Part shown: positions 22,079 through 35,000 of the stretch, piece after piece
How the letters are laid out: each line of letters begins with the position of its first letter
How positions within the stretch are numbered: position 1 is the stretch's first letter
NCBI GenBank assembly: GCA_001600095.1
Contig: BCIX01000003.1
Location: 434,001-498,000 of the forward strand
Direction: 5' to 3'
From: Bullera alba
Taxonomy: Eukaryota; Basidiomycota; Tremellomycetes; Tremellales; Bulleraceae
DNA length: 64,000 nt
The notes under the pieces: generated by a model
Told to the model about the DNA's origin: nothing
What the model saw: the letters and a program-made list of their open reading frames with translations, nothing else
The model's database searches: none
Made by a program: the position numbers and the translations under genes

Positions 22079-23711
22079 ATGCCACCCCAAACCGCCAAAG
22101 CGATAACCTCGTATTTCGCCAAAGTGCCAACATCGCCAGGCGCGTCCAAAGCCATCACGAAGTCAATCTCCACGTCAACGCCTACAAAAAGCTCTACAAA
22201 AGACAGTGGAGGGCTCAAGCATGATTCAGCTAGCTCATTAACACCCGCGGCAGGGCCAAGCAGCTCTCCGTCTGTGACAGGAAGCGCAGGAACGAAACGA
22301 GGCTTCTTGTCAGATGCTGCTCGGAAGGCGATCGAGGAGGGCATTCAAGAAGGGTCGAGCAGCAAGAAACTCAAAGGTGCCGATGGTAGCGCTCAACCTG
22401 GCAAGTATATCAACGAGGACCTCGAATCAAGCTAATCCTGTAATGTGGCAGTTGCCGACGTATTCCTCAAGGCGACACAACCCAAAGCGATCCCTATGCC
22501 AAAGGCTTCCTCAAGATCGGAGCTCAAATCATTGATACAGGAGAAGAACCCTAAGGCCATGGGGCTGGTTGAGATGGAGTTAGATCACATGGCGGAGGAT
22601 TGGCTACTGGCACTACAGGATGAGCTAGTCAAGCCGTACTTCTTGAACGTGGGCCGCAGTGCATGATGAGGTGGTCACCGTACGCTGACCAGGTGTAGCT
22701 CAAGGAATTCGTTACTGCCGAGCAGAAGCAGAAGAAAATCTTTCCACCAGGTGGGAGAGCCTCACAAGACATATAAGGCGAAGCTGATCATCCATAGCTG
22801 CGGAAGTTCATTCTTGGTCGACATTGTGCCCCTTGAAAGACGTACGGGTGGTTATCGTAGGCAAGTCAATGGCCGAAGAAGACCTCCGAACACCTATACT
22901 AATTATCTTGCTCTATAGGACAGGATCCCTATCATGTACGTCCGACCACCAGATGACCGCATAACACGCTGAACAGGCTCTAGGATGATAACCAAGCACA
23001 TGTTAGTATCGCAACTAGCTGAAATTCGTTTGCTGATATTCGACTAGGGCCTCGCTTTCTCGGTCAGGAAAGGTATTAGAATACCGCCATCCCTACGGAA
23101 TATCTACAAAGAGCTGGCGGATGAGGTTCCCGGATTCAAGATTCCCAAGCATGGGTGGGTCAAGAGAGAACCGTCTTTTTGTTCTCGGCACTAACACTCC
23201 CGTCTGTCTAGCGATCTGACGGAATGGGCCAAGCACGGTGTCTTGCTTCTCAATACATCTCTCACAGTCCGGGCGCACGAGGTGAGTTTATCCGCTGCAT
23301 ATGGATGTCAAACGTTGCTAATATGGTCGCAGGCCGGCTCACACTCGAACAAAGGCTGGGAGACCTTCACAGCAGCGGTTCTCAAGGTAGTTACATCGCG
23401 ACTTTCGCCTACGAAGACAGAGGGACATGTCCCAGGGGCGGAGGGTGTGGTCTTCATGGCCTGGGGCGCACATGCTCAGAAAATGTGCGCGGGTGTGGAT
23501 AAAGTGAGCATAGTAGTGGATAGACGCATCGTCCCAAGGCTGATCTGTACATGAGAACAAGCACTTGATTCTCAAATCAGCGCATCCCAGTCCTCTGGCA
23601 GCTAGCCGGGGTTTCTTCGGCAATAAGCACTTCAAGCTCGCTAACGAGTGGCTAGAGCAACGGTATGGGGAGAATGGTGGAATTGACTGGGCAGCATTGG
23701 GGGAGCAGTGA
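22079..23711 (+). CDS. UNG1: Uracil-DNA glycosylase
   Basis: A family-1 UDG that removes uracil from DNA in base-excision repair. The N-terminus [17 protein letters not shown] carries a PCNA-interaction-like I-x-x-Y-F element but lacks the usual leading Gln at the right spacing. A disordered linker leads to the catalytic core. The water-activating loop is built from three exons, [25 protein letters not shown]. Next come [20 protein letters not shown], the uracil-binding [23 protein letters not shown] and the DNA-intercalation loop [18 protein letters not shown], with the stop at 23709-23711. The intron within VG|QDP uses a GC donor (GTAG|GCAAGT). All catalytic residues are present. Confidence 0.95.
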
Positions 23712-23820
23712 TACGGGCGGGCGTCATAAATGCAATTTGAGGATGCCGACGGTTCCGAGTCATTTGCCCGCGCACGAACGCAGGAGAATACTGTGACTGA
23801 TGCATGAGAGCTGCATACCA

Positions 23821-25330
23821 TTACGCAGCCGTGCTGGTCTCGGCTGAGGTCGGCGTTGAGCTGGCACCCGCCTTCTGTGGTCTACTCCTTCCCCATGCCA
23901 CCTTGGCTTTCTTCCCCTGGATCTCAATCCCGCCCTGGGTGGAGAGAGCCTCTGCAACACTCTCAGCCACGGGTCGCTTATGGAAATTGGTGAATGCGCA
24001 ATCTGGAACAAGTTCAGTCGTAATCCAGTGCAGTATGTCAGATACTCACGGCTGGCCGCGATGATCGTAATTGACCGCAAGTCTGTAGGCTTAACAAAAG
24101 GGCAGGCTGCAATGAGAGCCGTTCTGACGTCAGAGTCTGTGCACTCTGGTAGTCCTAGGAATAGTAGCGTTGTCTGAAGTATTTGATCAGCACTGACTAA
24201 CCAAGAATGACTGATAGACTTACAATCGTTTTATCCTCTGGTGCCTTCAGACCCTTCGTTTCGGCCACTTGCTGCAACATCTTCTTGGCTACCGGATCGT
24301 TTGTACCATAATATCGATCTTGCATATTCTGCTTCTGCAGTCCGTTCTCCTGGGGGACTTCGTGTCTGGACAGGAATGTCAGCATCGTCCCGATACTTCT
24401 GCTCCGACGTCTCTCACCTGAACGGACATTCTGCTCCTCGTTTACAATCTCCCTTGACAAAGAAACTGCAGATGTGCGGTCGATTCCTCTTGTAGTGAGG
24501 ATCTGTCCTTGCCATCGATTTCAACATCTCCCTTGCCTCTTTGTTGGCGACTTCCGAGTCGTGTATCAGTCCGTCTGGTGAATCGGCCATCTGCGCTTCT
24601 AGGTTCTGGATATAGTATTCTAAGAGGAACGGGCATCAGCTGATGGGGTCGCAGATCCTGGCAGCTGTACTGACGCTTGTTGATGTCTGAAGTGGGCGCC
24701 TGGTTCTTCCTTCCCAACGCCGCGTCTCGTACTTGGACGGGTAGTCCGTACTCTCTGCAATTCTTGGTCAGGCTCTGGTCAAGGATCACCATGAGTCACT
24801 CACAGGTCCAATAGACATGTTTGACAGACTCCCTTGATCTTCGAGCAGGTCGTGCATATCTCAGTCTTCTTGAACCTCGCTCCATGTCCCGGGTTCCATC
24901 TGAATACGGTGAACGGTCTGTTGCAGATCTGACAGAGCTTATCAGCCCAGATCAAATATCCGTATCCTCCGAATTCCAGGGCGCTACACACCTTGCATTC
25001 GTGTCCAAACTCCTGCTTGCTCTACGAACCAGGTCAGCTTTGAAGAACGGGTTTGACATTGCTTCACGTACCATTCGGATATAAGGATTCTCGCCCAAAC
25101 CTAAGGAGGGTCAGCGAGTGCAAGCCAGTCCGACCTAACGAGTTGAAGCCTCTACTCACATGTTTCGCAACTATGAGTAAATTATCAGTAAAGACGATCA
25201 ATGCTCGACTCAGCTACTCACAGGATGGGAAAGTCTGAGCTCTCCACTCCGACTTTCTGCTCGTCGTTAGATACAAGATCATTATTAAGAATGTCCCGGA
25301 ACTCACGTTGATATCGTTTTTGGCTGGCAT
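23821..25330 (-). CDS. ECM2: Pre-mRNA splicing factor Ecm2/Slt11 (RBM22 type)
   Basis: An NTC-related spliceosome factor that contacts U6 and the intron near the catalytic centre. From MPAKNDIN at 25330 the protein shows the N-terminal Zn-binding part [20 protein letters not shown], then [27 protein letters not shown] and [20 protein letters not shown]. The linker with [13 protein letters not shown] is characteristic. A CCCH finger follows ([24 protein letters not shown]), then [19 protein letters not shown] and an RRM beginning [20 protein letters not shown] and ending near [11 protein letters not shown]. It stops at 23823-23821, 109 bp from the convergent UNG1 stop. Confidence 0.95.
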
Positions 25331-25477
25331 GTCGAAGATCTAGCCTGGTGTAACCGCTGGATGATATTGGGATGCTATGTGACTTGCAGCTGATTCAACA
25401 TGCAGTTCGACATCACAGAAGCAGATCATGGATTCAAGACGGCCGCGACAACACAGGCCCTGCTTAATAAAAGTGAA

Positions 25478-25498
25478 CCGGCGCGCCCCGCGCGCCGG
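25478..25498. repeat. Perfect GC hairpin, 9-bp arms
   Basis: The arms CCGGCGCGC and GCGCGCCGG flank a CCC loop. It sits just left of AT-rich DNA and follows AATAAAAGTGAA. Confidence 0.95.
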
Positions 25499-25572
25499 CT
25501 TAGAACCCAGCCAAAAACCCCAAGCTTACTTTGTAATGGAGCGTCCTTTTCGAAATTTGGTTCCGCAAGGAC

Positions 25573-25592
25573 AATTAGAAATATTTCTAATT
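25573..25592. repeat. Perfect 20-bp AT palindrome
   Basis: AATTAGAAAT is followed directly by its reverse complement ATTTCTAATT. It lies 74 bp right of the GC hairpin. Confidence 0.95.
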
Positions 25593-26135
25593 CTTGAAGG
25601 AATGGCGAACCCTGATTACAATAGCCAATAATATACCCTGGGTCACCTGTCTATATTGAATTCTGTACTTATGTATATAATCTACAATAATATAAAAATA
25701 CGAGTTGATGCACCAGCGTGCATGACATGGCATATCCAAGTGGCAGGATCCTTATCACTGGCAACGTTTAAGCTTTCGCCGGACTCGGCCGCACAGTTAA
25801 GGAGCCACACGCCACGCGACTTCCACGTTCCCACATGGCTGCCGCGTTTCCGCTTTTTGTTGCCGTAAAGAGCCGTAAACCAGGTCTTACCAGGACTCCG
25901 GACGCGTTTGGTAGAATTGCGACCCTGCCAACTCCCTGCTATTAGTCTCCCTGCTCCCAACTGAGACAACAAGGACGCAGGATCGACAACTACTAGAAGA
26001 CGAAACACAGAAGTAACTCGCTCATCCTCCTCATCGCTGGCCAGTTCGGCCACACTGTCGGCTTACACTGGACCCGGAACGACAGCAGACCTGAGCCGTT
26101 GAAATCCCATTTCGAGGGGACTAGGCTGCGACGAC

Positions 26136-27193
26136 ATGGCGACACCGACGTACGAGATCTTTCCGGGAGGTGCAGTCCGAGAGACTACGCAACGATACTA
26201 CGAGCCCAGACCGCACTCGTCTGAGGTACCAAGAGATGCGTCCATAACACCCAACAGAATACGATCGCCCTCCCCTTCTCGGCTGGGACACGGCCAACCA
26301 CACTCGAGTCCTGGCATTGGCAGAGCAGCCGGCTTTGATCATGCCCCTGGTTCGAGGAATGTGAGCACGGGTAGTGGGATTGGAGGAAGTAATGGAGATG
26401 GAGGCCTGAGTCTGGACAGGATCGGGAAGGCGATTGTCAGCAGAGCTGCGAGGGCTGCTAGGAGGGGTAATCTTCCGTTCCTCGTCATCTTCTTGAGGTG
26501 AGCACGAGTCTGTCTGGTATCACGTTTCGGGAAACATAACTCATTTACCGCCTCTGTAGCTCCTTGATATTCTTCTTCTCTGCTCTCGCTGGCATTGGCT
26601 ATGTGGACCCCGAAAGCGTGGCGGCAGCACCGGTCGCCGACTTCCAACCTGGTTCCCCCGTTTACAATCGAGAAGAATCCGTCATCAGTCACGGAAAGAA
26701 GGCAGATGAGCAAAAGGAGCTGGAGAGGTCATGGCAGAGGAAGAAGAGGCCTAAGGATGTGAGTGATCAGTGCCACAAAGTACAAAATGCGGACAGGCTA
26801 ACTCACCCTGCGTTCTAGGGGGCTTGGATGCAAGTTCAGCGAGACGATAAAGCGGTTCGACGAGTACCCGTCAAGCCGCCAGTGGTGGAGCAGGTCGATA
26901 TGTACGACGACTCGATACCAGACCTCAAGGATGGTGCGGAGCAGGAGGGTCTGGATAGGCGAGAGTTCGAGTTGAGCGATCCTGAACGGGTCGACGATGA
27001 TGTCGCGGACGAAACGAATGCCGCTCTCGCTGAGAAGGTGAGAGATGACGATGCTGCTGCTCTGGCAAAGGAGAAAGCCGAGGTTAAGGCTCAAGTCAAG
27101 GCCGCCGAGGATCGAAAGATGATCGTCCAAAAGGCTAAGCTGGACGCCGAGATCGCTCAACTTGAGGAAGCAGAGACCGGAGACGAGGTGTGA
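26136..27193 (+). CDS. Single-pass membrane protein with coiled-coil tail
   Basis: About 310 residues in three exons. The start MATPTYEIFPGGAVRETTQR opens a Ser/Pro/Gly-rich N-terminal region of about 90 residues. A basic patch (AARAARRGN) and one strong membrane segment, LPFLVIFLSSLIFFFSALAG, follow, with the exon junction inside the segment. The C-terminal 180 residues are charged: KELERSWQRKKRPKDGAW, an acidic stretch, and a predicted coiled coil (KEKAEVKAQVKAAEDRK...AKLDAEIAQLEEA). With no signal peptide and a positive N-side flank, a type II or tail-facing orientation is uncertain. I do not recognise a family. Confidence 0.7.
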
Positions 27194-27409
27194 TGACGAA
27201 GGGAGTTTGATGGAGTTTGGGGCTACTTGGGGTTTACGATATAGAGTTCACTACACATTCGCACATGCAGATCGACCATTCTGCACAGGCACATCGACTG
27301 GGAAGCTTGGATTGATCTTACGCGAATTACATGCTGGATAGGAATACAAGCAGCCCAAATTTATCACCGTCCACCGAATGCCTTGGTGCTTTTTGGAGGT
27401 AGCAGCGCT

Positions 27410-28432
27410 CTACATGCAGATACGGTATGTGATGTACCTGTGAAATCTTAGCACATGTTCATACACCCTGGTTACTGACACTCACCTTCCTGCTGTTTCA
27501 CTCGCTCGCTCAATCTTCATGACCTGTCCTCGTTTCAAACCGTAATACCGAGCGACAGGATCCGAGATCATGATCCGCGGCAACTGTGTCTCCTTCAATC
27601 GACTAGAGGGGGCGATTAGCTATGTTGTCGGTTCCTGAGAGCGACACGCACTATCGTTGAATCAAGGCAGTCTTCTCCGCTGGCGTCATGATGGTGTGTT
27701 TAGGAACTAGGAAGTGTCGAGTGATGTTGACGAGAAGATCCGACTCTTTGAAAGACTCTAAATGGTATTCTGACTGCATATCTTGCATCGCCTGTAAGGA
27801 AGAGGTGATCAGCTCGAGGATCGCAGGGGAACGCTGCGCGTATAAGAGCAGACAGGCATGAGACACCAGCTCACCTTGGCGGCTACGCTCGATAGCTTTT
27901 CAGTGTAAATGATTATTCCTCTCTTCGCAGACATTCCGTCCATAGCTCCGATGAAGCTGAGATAGAGCTTAGCTTCCCATCAATAACGATCGCGATCCAC
28001 CCACGTCTTCATGGCCGCCTTCGACACGCTCTTTTCCGAACAGAAGTAGACGTATATCCTGTCCCCTTGAACCTCTTCGTGATCCGCCGTGAAGCACATG
28101 TTTTTTCGGCTTCCGAACGGTCAGCATGAACCACGGGAAGCTTAAGGGCAGAGAGAAACGCAACCTGGACAGAATTGGAAGGGAGGAGAGTACTCACTCA
28201 GCAGTGCCAGTCAAACCATGCGTCGCTTTGAAGTCCTCGAATGATATACTGATCTCATAGTCTGCCACCAGGTAGCCCTGCGAAGTCCATCAATATGTCA
28301 TGACCGTTTTTGGCGAAGAGACGTAGATGCCATTCATTCTTCAAAGATGCTCACCCTATCTCTGATCATCTCGTGCGAGGTACGACACACTCGCCATAGC
28401 CGGGCGAGTTCTCGGTCTACTTCTCCAGACAT
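27410..28432 (-). CDS. RPB5: DNA-directed RNA polymerases I/II/III subunit Rpb5 (RPABC1)
   Basis: A subunit shared by all three nuclear RNA polymerases, in the lower jaw. [20 protein letters not shown] at 28432 splices to [20 protein letters not shown]. The central exon reads [19 protein letters not shown] then [31 protein letters not shown] leads into the assembly domain [51 protein letters not shown] and RYITYRICM, stopping at 27412-27410. This C-terminal block is the conserved archaeal RpoH-like fold. The size is about 220 residues, as expected. In the middle, two alternative frames also stay open and can mislead gene callers. Confidence 0.95.
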
Positions 28433-29026
28433 TTTTGCGGCTTAGCTGGTTTGGCGATCGAGGACCTTGGTAAGAACTTGCGTGGAGGGATTGCGAGGAG
28501 ATCCAGATGGTGGAAACGCAAAGGAACGGGCTTATTCTGTTGAGGTGGTATCTTGTGCGATGCTTTGATTGCTCACCTCTTCACTGTTGTGAAGACGTTG
28601 AACTTTTGAATTGCTGCTCCGTAGTGCCGCATTATAGGCCTGCCAACTTGCAGCTGTATTTTAGGCTTGGGCTGTTTCGGCCTTTTCCGTCGGAATTACG
28701 TGTTCTGTGATTTCAGACTTGTATTTTCGGACATGACCATGCGGGTGCTGGCGGTGGACTGGTGAGATGGTCTGATTGACGCGAATCAACTGCAGCCGAC
28801 TTATCTTTGGCCAACGCTGGTGACTCGCGTGCTCTCATTCAGGTATCACAGCGCACGATCGCACAGCTTCGCGCAGTCAAAACTTGCAACGACAGATATC
28901 TGACGTTTGCCAGTGTGTATCACCGTTGGACGACGCGTCTTCCGTCTTGATCGACCTATCTTCGGATCGCAATTCGGACGATCAATCCCTTCGACACGGA
29001 CCATTCATCAAGCAGACTTCCACACA
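28433..29026. promoter_or_regulatory. Divergent promoter, RPB5 / ABC transporter, 594 bp
   Basis: The gap between two outward-facing starts. It holds no credible ORF. Paired TTTCGG/TTTTCGG and CGATCG-type motifs are visible, but no specific site is claimed. Confidence 0.45.
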
Positions 29027-32000
29027 ATGCCGACCGTGGTGAGTGAACCTTATGGATAGGTATGTACATTGCTTCAGTACTGATCCGCAAACAGGAGCGT
29101 GTACTTCCCGAGGTACTGCCATACCTGCGCACAATTGGCCCCTTGGTGGTGATCGCAGTACCAATCCTCCTATCTCTGCGCCTGTTCCGACCTATCGCCA
29201 GGCTTCTCTCGCTCTTGATTCCCGACTTCGTCTCGATAGACTCGGTGCTCCCAGACCGCTCCCTCAGCTCTAAGGAAGCACGCGAAGCTAGAAAGCATGG
29301 AGTTCGTATCTGGAGGCAGATGGTATTTGCGGGACTGGGCGCGGTGGAAGTCGGTTACTGGACGGCAGTCACAGGCATGAACATCGTCCAGATGACAAAC
29401 GGCTCACGGAATCCGAAGGATCTAATCCTCTCCATCGGTATGATCGGTGTTTGGGTGAGTGTTTTGCACAACGGACAATGACTAGATCTAATTCTACTCC
29501 GATAGGTATACTTGGCTCTCCGACCGCTGTTCAGACCTCCCCGAACGCCCCAGTGGTCTTCTTTGATCTCCTACCTCATCCTCTGGGCAACGTCCTTGGT
29601 CACTCTCGGCTTCGCATTCTATATCCGAGCTTCGAGCGGAACTTACCCGTACTGGGTGAACAAGTGGACGCTCGGCAGCGAGATCGCCAACACGATAGTT
29701 ACTACGCTGTTGGTACTGCTGGTCCTGGGTCAACCTCTGGTGTCATCCACAACTCTTGCGCTTCTTGTGAGTGCCCACATACACTCTGGTGATCGCGCTC
29801 AGCTGACGTCTTGCCTAGCCCAACAGAGCTCCGGACGACACTGTTACGGTCTTCTCATGGCTGTCGTTCATTTGGGTGAACCCATTCATCAACTTGGGCA
29901 ATATGCAAGAACTCAACCCAGAAGATCTGCCACAACTCTCCGTGACGATGCAGACCGCTATCGTGTTCGACCGATTCCGACAATTGGCCTCCAGCACTTT
30001 GCTCAGAAAGCTGTTCCTTGCAAACAGGCGAGACCTCTTTTTCGATGCCGCATTCACGATCACCAGTGTCTTCTTCAACTATGCCTCTCCGTTCTTCCTC
30101 AAACGGATTCTGTGAGTGACGCTTGAAAGTACGATGCTCATTCGGTGAATAGCTCTGGACTTACTCTAGGCACGCCCGAGGCAATGAGTCAGGCTTACGT
30201 TTTCGCAATCCTGGCATTCATGGCTTCCAGCATGAAGGTGAGTCACCCGTTGATCAGTTTGGGACCGGTCTAAATATCCTTAGGCCGTGACCGATGTCGT
30301 CCACCTGTGGCATGGAAGACGCGGCGCAGTCAGGATCAAGGCCGAATTGACGGTGAGTAGCCAGACCAGCATAAATCAGCTGTATCCTGATCCACATCTT
30401 TGCAGGCCGCGGTCTACAACAAGGCTCTAAGGCGAAAAGACGCTTCTGGCTTGGCTGCCAAGAAGGAGGATGAAACCAAAGACAAGGATGGCGCAGACGA
30501 GAAGAAAGATGAGAAAAAGGAGGAAAAGAAATCCAATGCAGACACCGGAAAGATCGTCAATCTGATGGCCAGTGAGTGGGGCCTCAACTGGAGCTCATCG
30601 AACAAGTTGCTGAACAAGTTGAAGGCGACTGCGCCCGTATCGGCAACTCGATGGCTGGTCTCTACTTCCTCTATGGCAGTCCAGTCGAGATAGTCATCGC
30701 CTCGATCTTCCTGTACAAGTACGTCCCCGAGCGGTCGTACTGATGAAAAGCTAAGATCACTGTAGCATTCTTGGCTGGTCTGCGTTCGCGGGAATTATCG
30801 TGTTAGCCATCGTTGCTCCGCTCAATGCTGTTGTCTCAAAGCAGAGCGTCAAGGTAGGTCGCCAGGCGGTACAGTATCTGGACAATCTGACTCCTCCAAA
30901 TCAGATCACTCAAGACCTCATGAAATGCAGGGACAAGAGGTTGGGCGTGATGAGCGAGCTTCTCGGTGCCATCCAGGTGAGACCGCCTTGTCCAGAGTTT
31001 GGAACGAGTGCTCACTTCCACGATACAGTTTATCAAGTTCTTTGCATGGATCGACAGATGGAAGAAGCGAGCACAAGATGCTAGGGACAGCGAGATGAAG
31101 CAGATGAGGCGATGTAAGCTACTGCATTTCCTTTGTGAATCGACCGAGCTGACCAACGTACTAGCCCTCGTGAACAGCTTCCTCTTCGCACTCATCTGGA
31201 ACATCGCACCTATTCTTGTCACAGTGGTTTCGTTCTTCTGGTGAGTCGGACAAGGCTCTTCTCAACAGGCCGTAGCTAAGATGTCTTGCAGCTACATCGT
31301 GATCGCAAAACGGGAGTTGACAGTGGCTATTGCCTTCACGTCTATCTCGCTCTTCTCCATGTTGAGAATGCCCTTGAATATCATCCCGACTTTCGTAAGT
31401 GTCAGGTCTTCGCATCTGCTCCTTGGCTCACACGCATTGACAGTGGGTTTTCCTTTTGCAATCTAACGTCGCTGTCAAACGAATTGAGGACTTCCTTAAC
31501 GAGGAAGAAGGTGAGTGACACACTTTTCGGGCATTGTTCAGCTCTGACGTGTGTGTTCTCTCTAGTCCCAGAGTGGGTGTCTTCCCTCATGAGCAGTCCG
31601 GAATCCAGGTCAACTGGAGTTGCCAAAATCGCTTTCGAGAACGCTACGTTCAGATGGAACTCTGGCGAGAAGACTGTCTCTGAAGCTAGCGGCTCCAAGA
31701 ACTCCAAGACTTCGTCATCGGCTTCAGGCAGCGAGGATGCGACTGCCGTCAACGAGGAAGACCCAGCCAACGTTGTGTTCCACCTATCGAATCTCAACGT
31801 CAAATTCCCTATTGGCAAGCTTACGGTCGTCACTGGACCCACCGGATCAGGCAAGACGGCTGTTCTCATTGCTCTGCTGGGCGAGATGGAGCTGCTTGAT
31901 GGCGAATGCTGGCTACCAAAGGAGACTACGGTGATCGACAAAGAGACTGGCTTGCGGAACAGTGTTGCCTATGCAGCGCAAACCCCCTGGTTGCAGCAAA

Positions 32001-35000
32001 AGTCGATCAAGGATAACATCCTCTTCGGGGAGAAGTTCGACGAGGAGCGATACGAAGCCACGGTTGCTGCCTGTGCTCTGTGAGTCGAATGGTAGCTTCA
32101 TACGGTGTGAGCTGCGCTGATCGTATACAGCGTTCCTGACTTTGATATGCTCGAGGACGGCGACATGACTGAGATTGGTGCAAAAGGAGTGTCTTTGAGG
32201 TCAGTAGCCTTTCATTGTACGGCGAGGCAGTGCTGATCAGATGTTGTAGTGGTGGTCAAAAAGCCCGAGTAGCATTGGCCCGTGCTGTCTACTCCTACGC
32301 ACGACACCTACTCCTCGACGATCCCTTGGCGGCCGTCGATTCCCACACTGCTGCTCACTTGACGGAGAAATGCCTGAACGGACCGTTGATGAAAGACAGG
32401 ACAGTTGTACGTATCGGCTCGCTCACAGCGTCTCGTCCATTCTCTGACCTGACCGTAGATCTTGGTATCCCATCACGTCGAGCTGCTCCTGCCTTCTGCG
32501 GACTATCTCGTCCGCATCCTAGATGGAAGAATTGACGCTCAAGGCACACCAGCTGAACTCCGCGCTGCGGGTGAGCTGGACGGTCTTATTGCGCTGGAGG
32601 AGGCGGAAGCCAGTAAAGTCGAGCCTATCATTTCAAAAGAGGAAGTGGCAGATGAGGCCGAGACTGTGATTGGCGATGTGGCCCCGGAGAAGAAGGAGAA
32701 GAAGAAGGGCCCGGGCAAAAAGCTGGTACAGGGTGAGTCCACGATTCGGACAGGCTGGATTCATCACTGACTTTGTTTAGACGAGGAGCGAGCTGTTGGC
32801 AATGTCAAGTGGGAAACGTACAAGCTATACATTGTCGCTGTCACCGGTGTCGTGTGGGCTATTGCCTTTACCTTCATCCGTGAGCTAAAGCACGGACACT
32901 GCAGAAAACCTGCTGATCTGGGACTTAAGTGATTGTCCAGCTCAGTACCGTTGGAGAAAGATATTGGCTCAAAGTCTGGGGTAAAGGTGAGCAAGATCAC
33001 ATAGACTCGGTCTCTCGACTCTTTCATAACTGACTCTGACTCTCTCGCAGCGTACGACATCAAAGTCCACAACTTGTTGGCCTTCGCCCGACCCTCTGGC
33101 TCAATGAACTTCAATGGCATTGAGTCTGGACATGCTCAACAGCACGTTCTGCATCACACGGCAATGGCTAGGAATAGCACTGAGCAGGTCATCGGAGTCG
33201 CAGTGGCCGATCCTATCATGAAGCATCTGTAGGTGGCGGATCAAAACTGGAATTCCGCTATGATGTGCTAAATTTCTCGATAGGCCTTCTGCAGTCGCGA
33301 ACCCAATCTTCTATCTCACAGTTTACACAATCATTGGTAATGCAGCTCGCGAACAATTCGTGGTCCCTAGCTAACTGGACTATTTCAGTTGTGGTCGATG
33401 CTGTTCTTGGTGCTGCGTCATGGGGTGCGGCCTCATGGGGTCAGTATCGAGCCGCAGTGTGAGTATCTTTTCATCACACACCGCGGAAAGTTGCTCATTA
33501 CAGCGTAGAACCATCCACGATCGTTTGCTCAATGTGATGATGAGGGGTGAGTAAGATGTCCTGCAAATTACCGACCACAGTGCTGACGGTCCATACAGGA
33601 TCCATTCGATTCTTCACGGTCACTCCCGTTGGTCGAATCCTGAACCGATTCTCAAAAGACATCGAAACCATCGATGGCAGCTTGATGTCATCGCTGGAAA
33701 CCGTTATCGTCTATGTTGCCAGTCTGATCGGTGCGGTGGTGAGTGCAGTGTCCTTCATGCCTGTTGTAGAACGATGACTGACACTGTGTAGGCTGTCGTT
33801 GCGACGATCGTCCCGTGGTTCTTGCTCCCAGCGAGTTTGATCACCTACCTCTACTGGCGATACTCGGTACAATACGTACGCACAGCTCATAGGATACGAG
33901 ATTCGCTACAAAAGCTGACAATGGTCAACATAGTTGAAGGTCGGCCGAAGTTTGAGACGATTGGAAGCCACTGTGAGTCTTTCCCGCTCGCATTACGAAA
34001 ACACCTTCTGACCTGTCTTTTCAGTTGAGATCGCCAATCTTGTGAGTATTTGAGACGTCAGTAACTCGTCTTTACTGACTCTTCCAGCTCTGGTTTCGCA
34101 GAGCTCCTGGATGGTGTGGTGTCCGTCAGAGCGTTCTCGGTTGAAGCTCGATTCATGGACCAACTGTGTGAGGCCGTCGACCAAACGCACTCTGCTTTCT
34201 ACTATTACTGGGTGAGTCAGAAGAACTCGAAGTGACTGCGTAGCCCGTTGCTAATTTATTTCACCATAGATGATGAACCGATGGGTAGGTGATGGTGTCG
34301 TTGTCAGCGCTGAAAGCTAATCAATTTATAGCTCCTACTGCGATTCGACATTCTCGGTGCTGCTTCCGTTTTCTTCACCACCCTTTTCGCATTGACAGGC
34401 GCTGTGGATGCCGGTTCTGCCGGTATGGCCATTCTCTCCGCACAATCCTTCGTTCAGGCTTGCTACTGGGTTTCCCGATTCTGGGGACAGCTGGAAATGG
34501 ACTTCAACGCCGTTGAGCGAGTACAGGAGTATCTCGGAATCCCACAAGAGCCGCCCGCGATCATCGAGGGCCGTCGACCACCTGCTTATTGGCCCTCCAG
34601 CGACAGTGGCGACGAGTTCCTCAGCGTGCGCGACCTGGAGATCAAGTATGCCCCAGACCTGCCTTCGGTGTTCAAGGGGTCGTTCGATGTCAAAGCCGGG
34701 GAGAAGATCGGTCTGATCGGCAGGACAGGAAGTGGAAAGTCGACTTTGGCTATGAGTCTCCTGCGATTCACCGAGCCGACCAGTGGCAGTATCTGGCTGG
34801 ACGGTATCGACATTACTTCAATCGGTGTGGACGATCTGGTGAGAACACTGTCATACACAACGCTTCGGATTGTGATGCTGATGTACAACAGCGATCTCGT
34901 ATCACTTACATCCCACAAGGTGAGCTGCAACGCAGAGTCAGCATGGATCAGTGGGCTGAGGGACACGATTAGACGCTGTTCTCTTCTCGGGAACGGTGAA

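Larger units (their letters stand above)
25440..25735. other. AT-rich island, possible mobile-element remnant
   Basis: A stretch of about 300 bp with runs such as ATAATATAAAAATA and TTATGTATATAATC, and a GC hairpin near its left side. No transposase-like frame exists here. The composition break and paired palindromes suggest a non-autonomous element, but no terminal repeats or target duplication could be recognised by eye. Confidence 0.3.
25331..26135. promoter_or_regulatory. Divergent region with an AT-rich island, 805 bp
   Basis: It separates ECM2 (-) from the membrane-protein gene (+). The middle part (about 25440-25735) is clearly more AT-rich than its surroundings and holds two perfect inverted repeats listed separately. 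The right part (25735-26135) returns to normal composition and should hold the promoter of the plus-strand gene. Confidence 0.55.

Noticed and set aside
32300..32330. Loss of the catalytic Glu in NBD1 of the ABC transporter
   Set aside because: Asp at this position is the usual state of ABCC NBD1, so it is not a defect.
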